From: Chloroflexi bacterium bin125
Lineage (GTDB): Bacteria > Chloroflexota > Dehalococcoidia > Bin125
Length of the DNA stretch: 51,307 nt
Assembly (NCBI GenBank): GCA_002239025.1
Contig: MPNM01000020.1
Span: 1 to 51,307, forward strand
Direction: 5' to 3'
The stretch's first letter is position 1. Each line of letters opens with the position of its first letter. Of the stretch, positions 51,233 through 51,307 are shown piece by piece. A model generated the notes under the pieces. It ran no database searches and had not been told where the DNA came from. It saw only the letters and a program-made list of their open reading frames with translations. The position numbers were made by a program, and so were the translations under genes.

Positions 51233-51307
51233 GTGAGCGACGACGCGCTGATCGACGCGATCTGGGACTACCTCAATGCACTGACGCGTAGGCAAGGCCA
51301 CCGCCGG
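51233..51307 (+). CDS. Possible gene start, runs off the window
   Basis: From the GTG at 51233 a frame stays open for 25 codons to the window edge (VSDDALIDAIWDYLNALTRR). It is too short to classify. Confidence 0.3.
   Translation, partial: MSDDALIDAIWDYLNALTRRQGHRR

Noticed and set aside
1-51307. CRISPR array
   Set aside because: No regularly spaced repeat with unique spacers and no cas gene is present; the only periodic array (50424-50462) has 11-base spacing.

Overview
The window is a GC-rich (by eye about 60%) bacterial accessory region full of insertion-sequence remnants, broken genes and phage-defence genes. No rRNA, ribosomal protein or intact housekeeping gene is present. The gene families (Uma2 nucleases, DUF4160/DUF2442 pairs, a clan AA aspartic protease beside a small partner, IS5, IS21, IS630, IS1595 and ISNCY transposases, small HTH proteins next to IS ends) would fit a Chloroflexota-like bacterium with an IS-rich genome. 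That is inference from family content; nothing here fixes the taxonomy. Two fragments of core genes, the start of secA (5802..5966) and most of a frameshifted nuoB (24118..24382), are cut by mobile DNA and are probably spare copies.

Left part (1..16900): decayed mobile DNA, a hypothetical gene, a lipoprotein with propeller-like repeats (3828..5720), the secA stub, a translationally coupled small protein/aspartic protease pair (6875..7518), a complete single-chain type IIG restriction-modification enzyme (7784..11029) followed by an unknown, possibly HEPN-like protein, a DUF4238 protein, and a Uma2 gene cut by an IS5-group element (15077..16408). Middle (16900..24400): an intact IS1595 transposase, two clusters of very small hypothetical genes, a tRNA with a class II (leucine-like) body but a GUC anticodon, a probable small RNA with its own promoter and terminator, and an Abi-like gene next to a DNA methyltransferase fused to HNH.

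24388..38055: an ISNCY element whose transposase is in two complementary halves about 12 kb apart. Between the halves lie a truncated MmeI-like type IIL enzyme, a Uma2 gene and a complete two-gene Druantia type III-like operon (DruH-like plus a DUF1998 helicase DruE). 38269..44403: a minus-strand operon of a radical SAM protein, two different GHKL/Hsp90-type ATPases and a protein of unknown family. I cannot match this set to a named defence system, and it is the best candidate for a new one. The right end (44700..51307) holds IS630, IS5 and IS21 remnants, a DUF4160/DUF2442 pair, an HTH gene with a phased repeat array upstream, and two small ORFs.

The three IS5-group copies carry 23-24 bp palindromic inserts, six in all. 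Comparison with uninterrupted copies defines their ends closely. Five are exactly 24 bp (eight codons) and carry a stop codon near the loop. They look like a tiny invasive repeat family.
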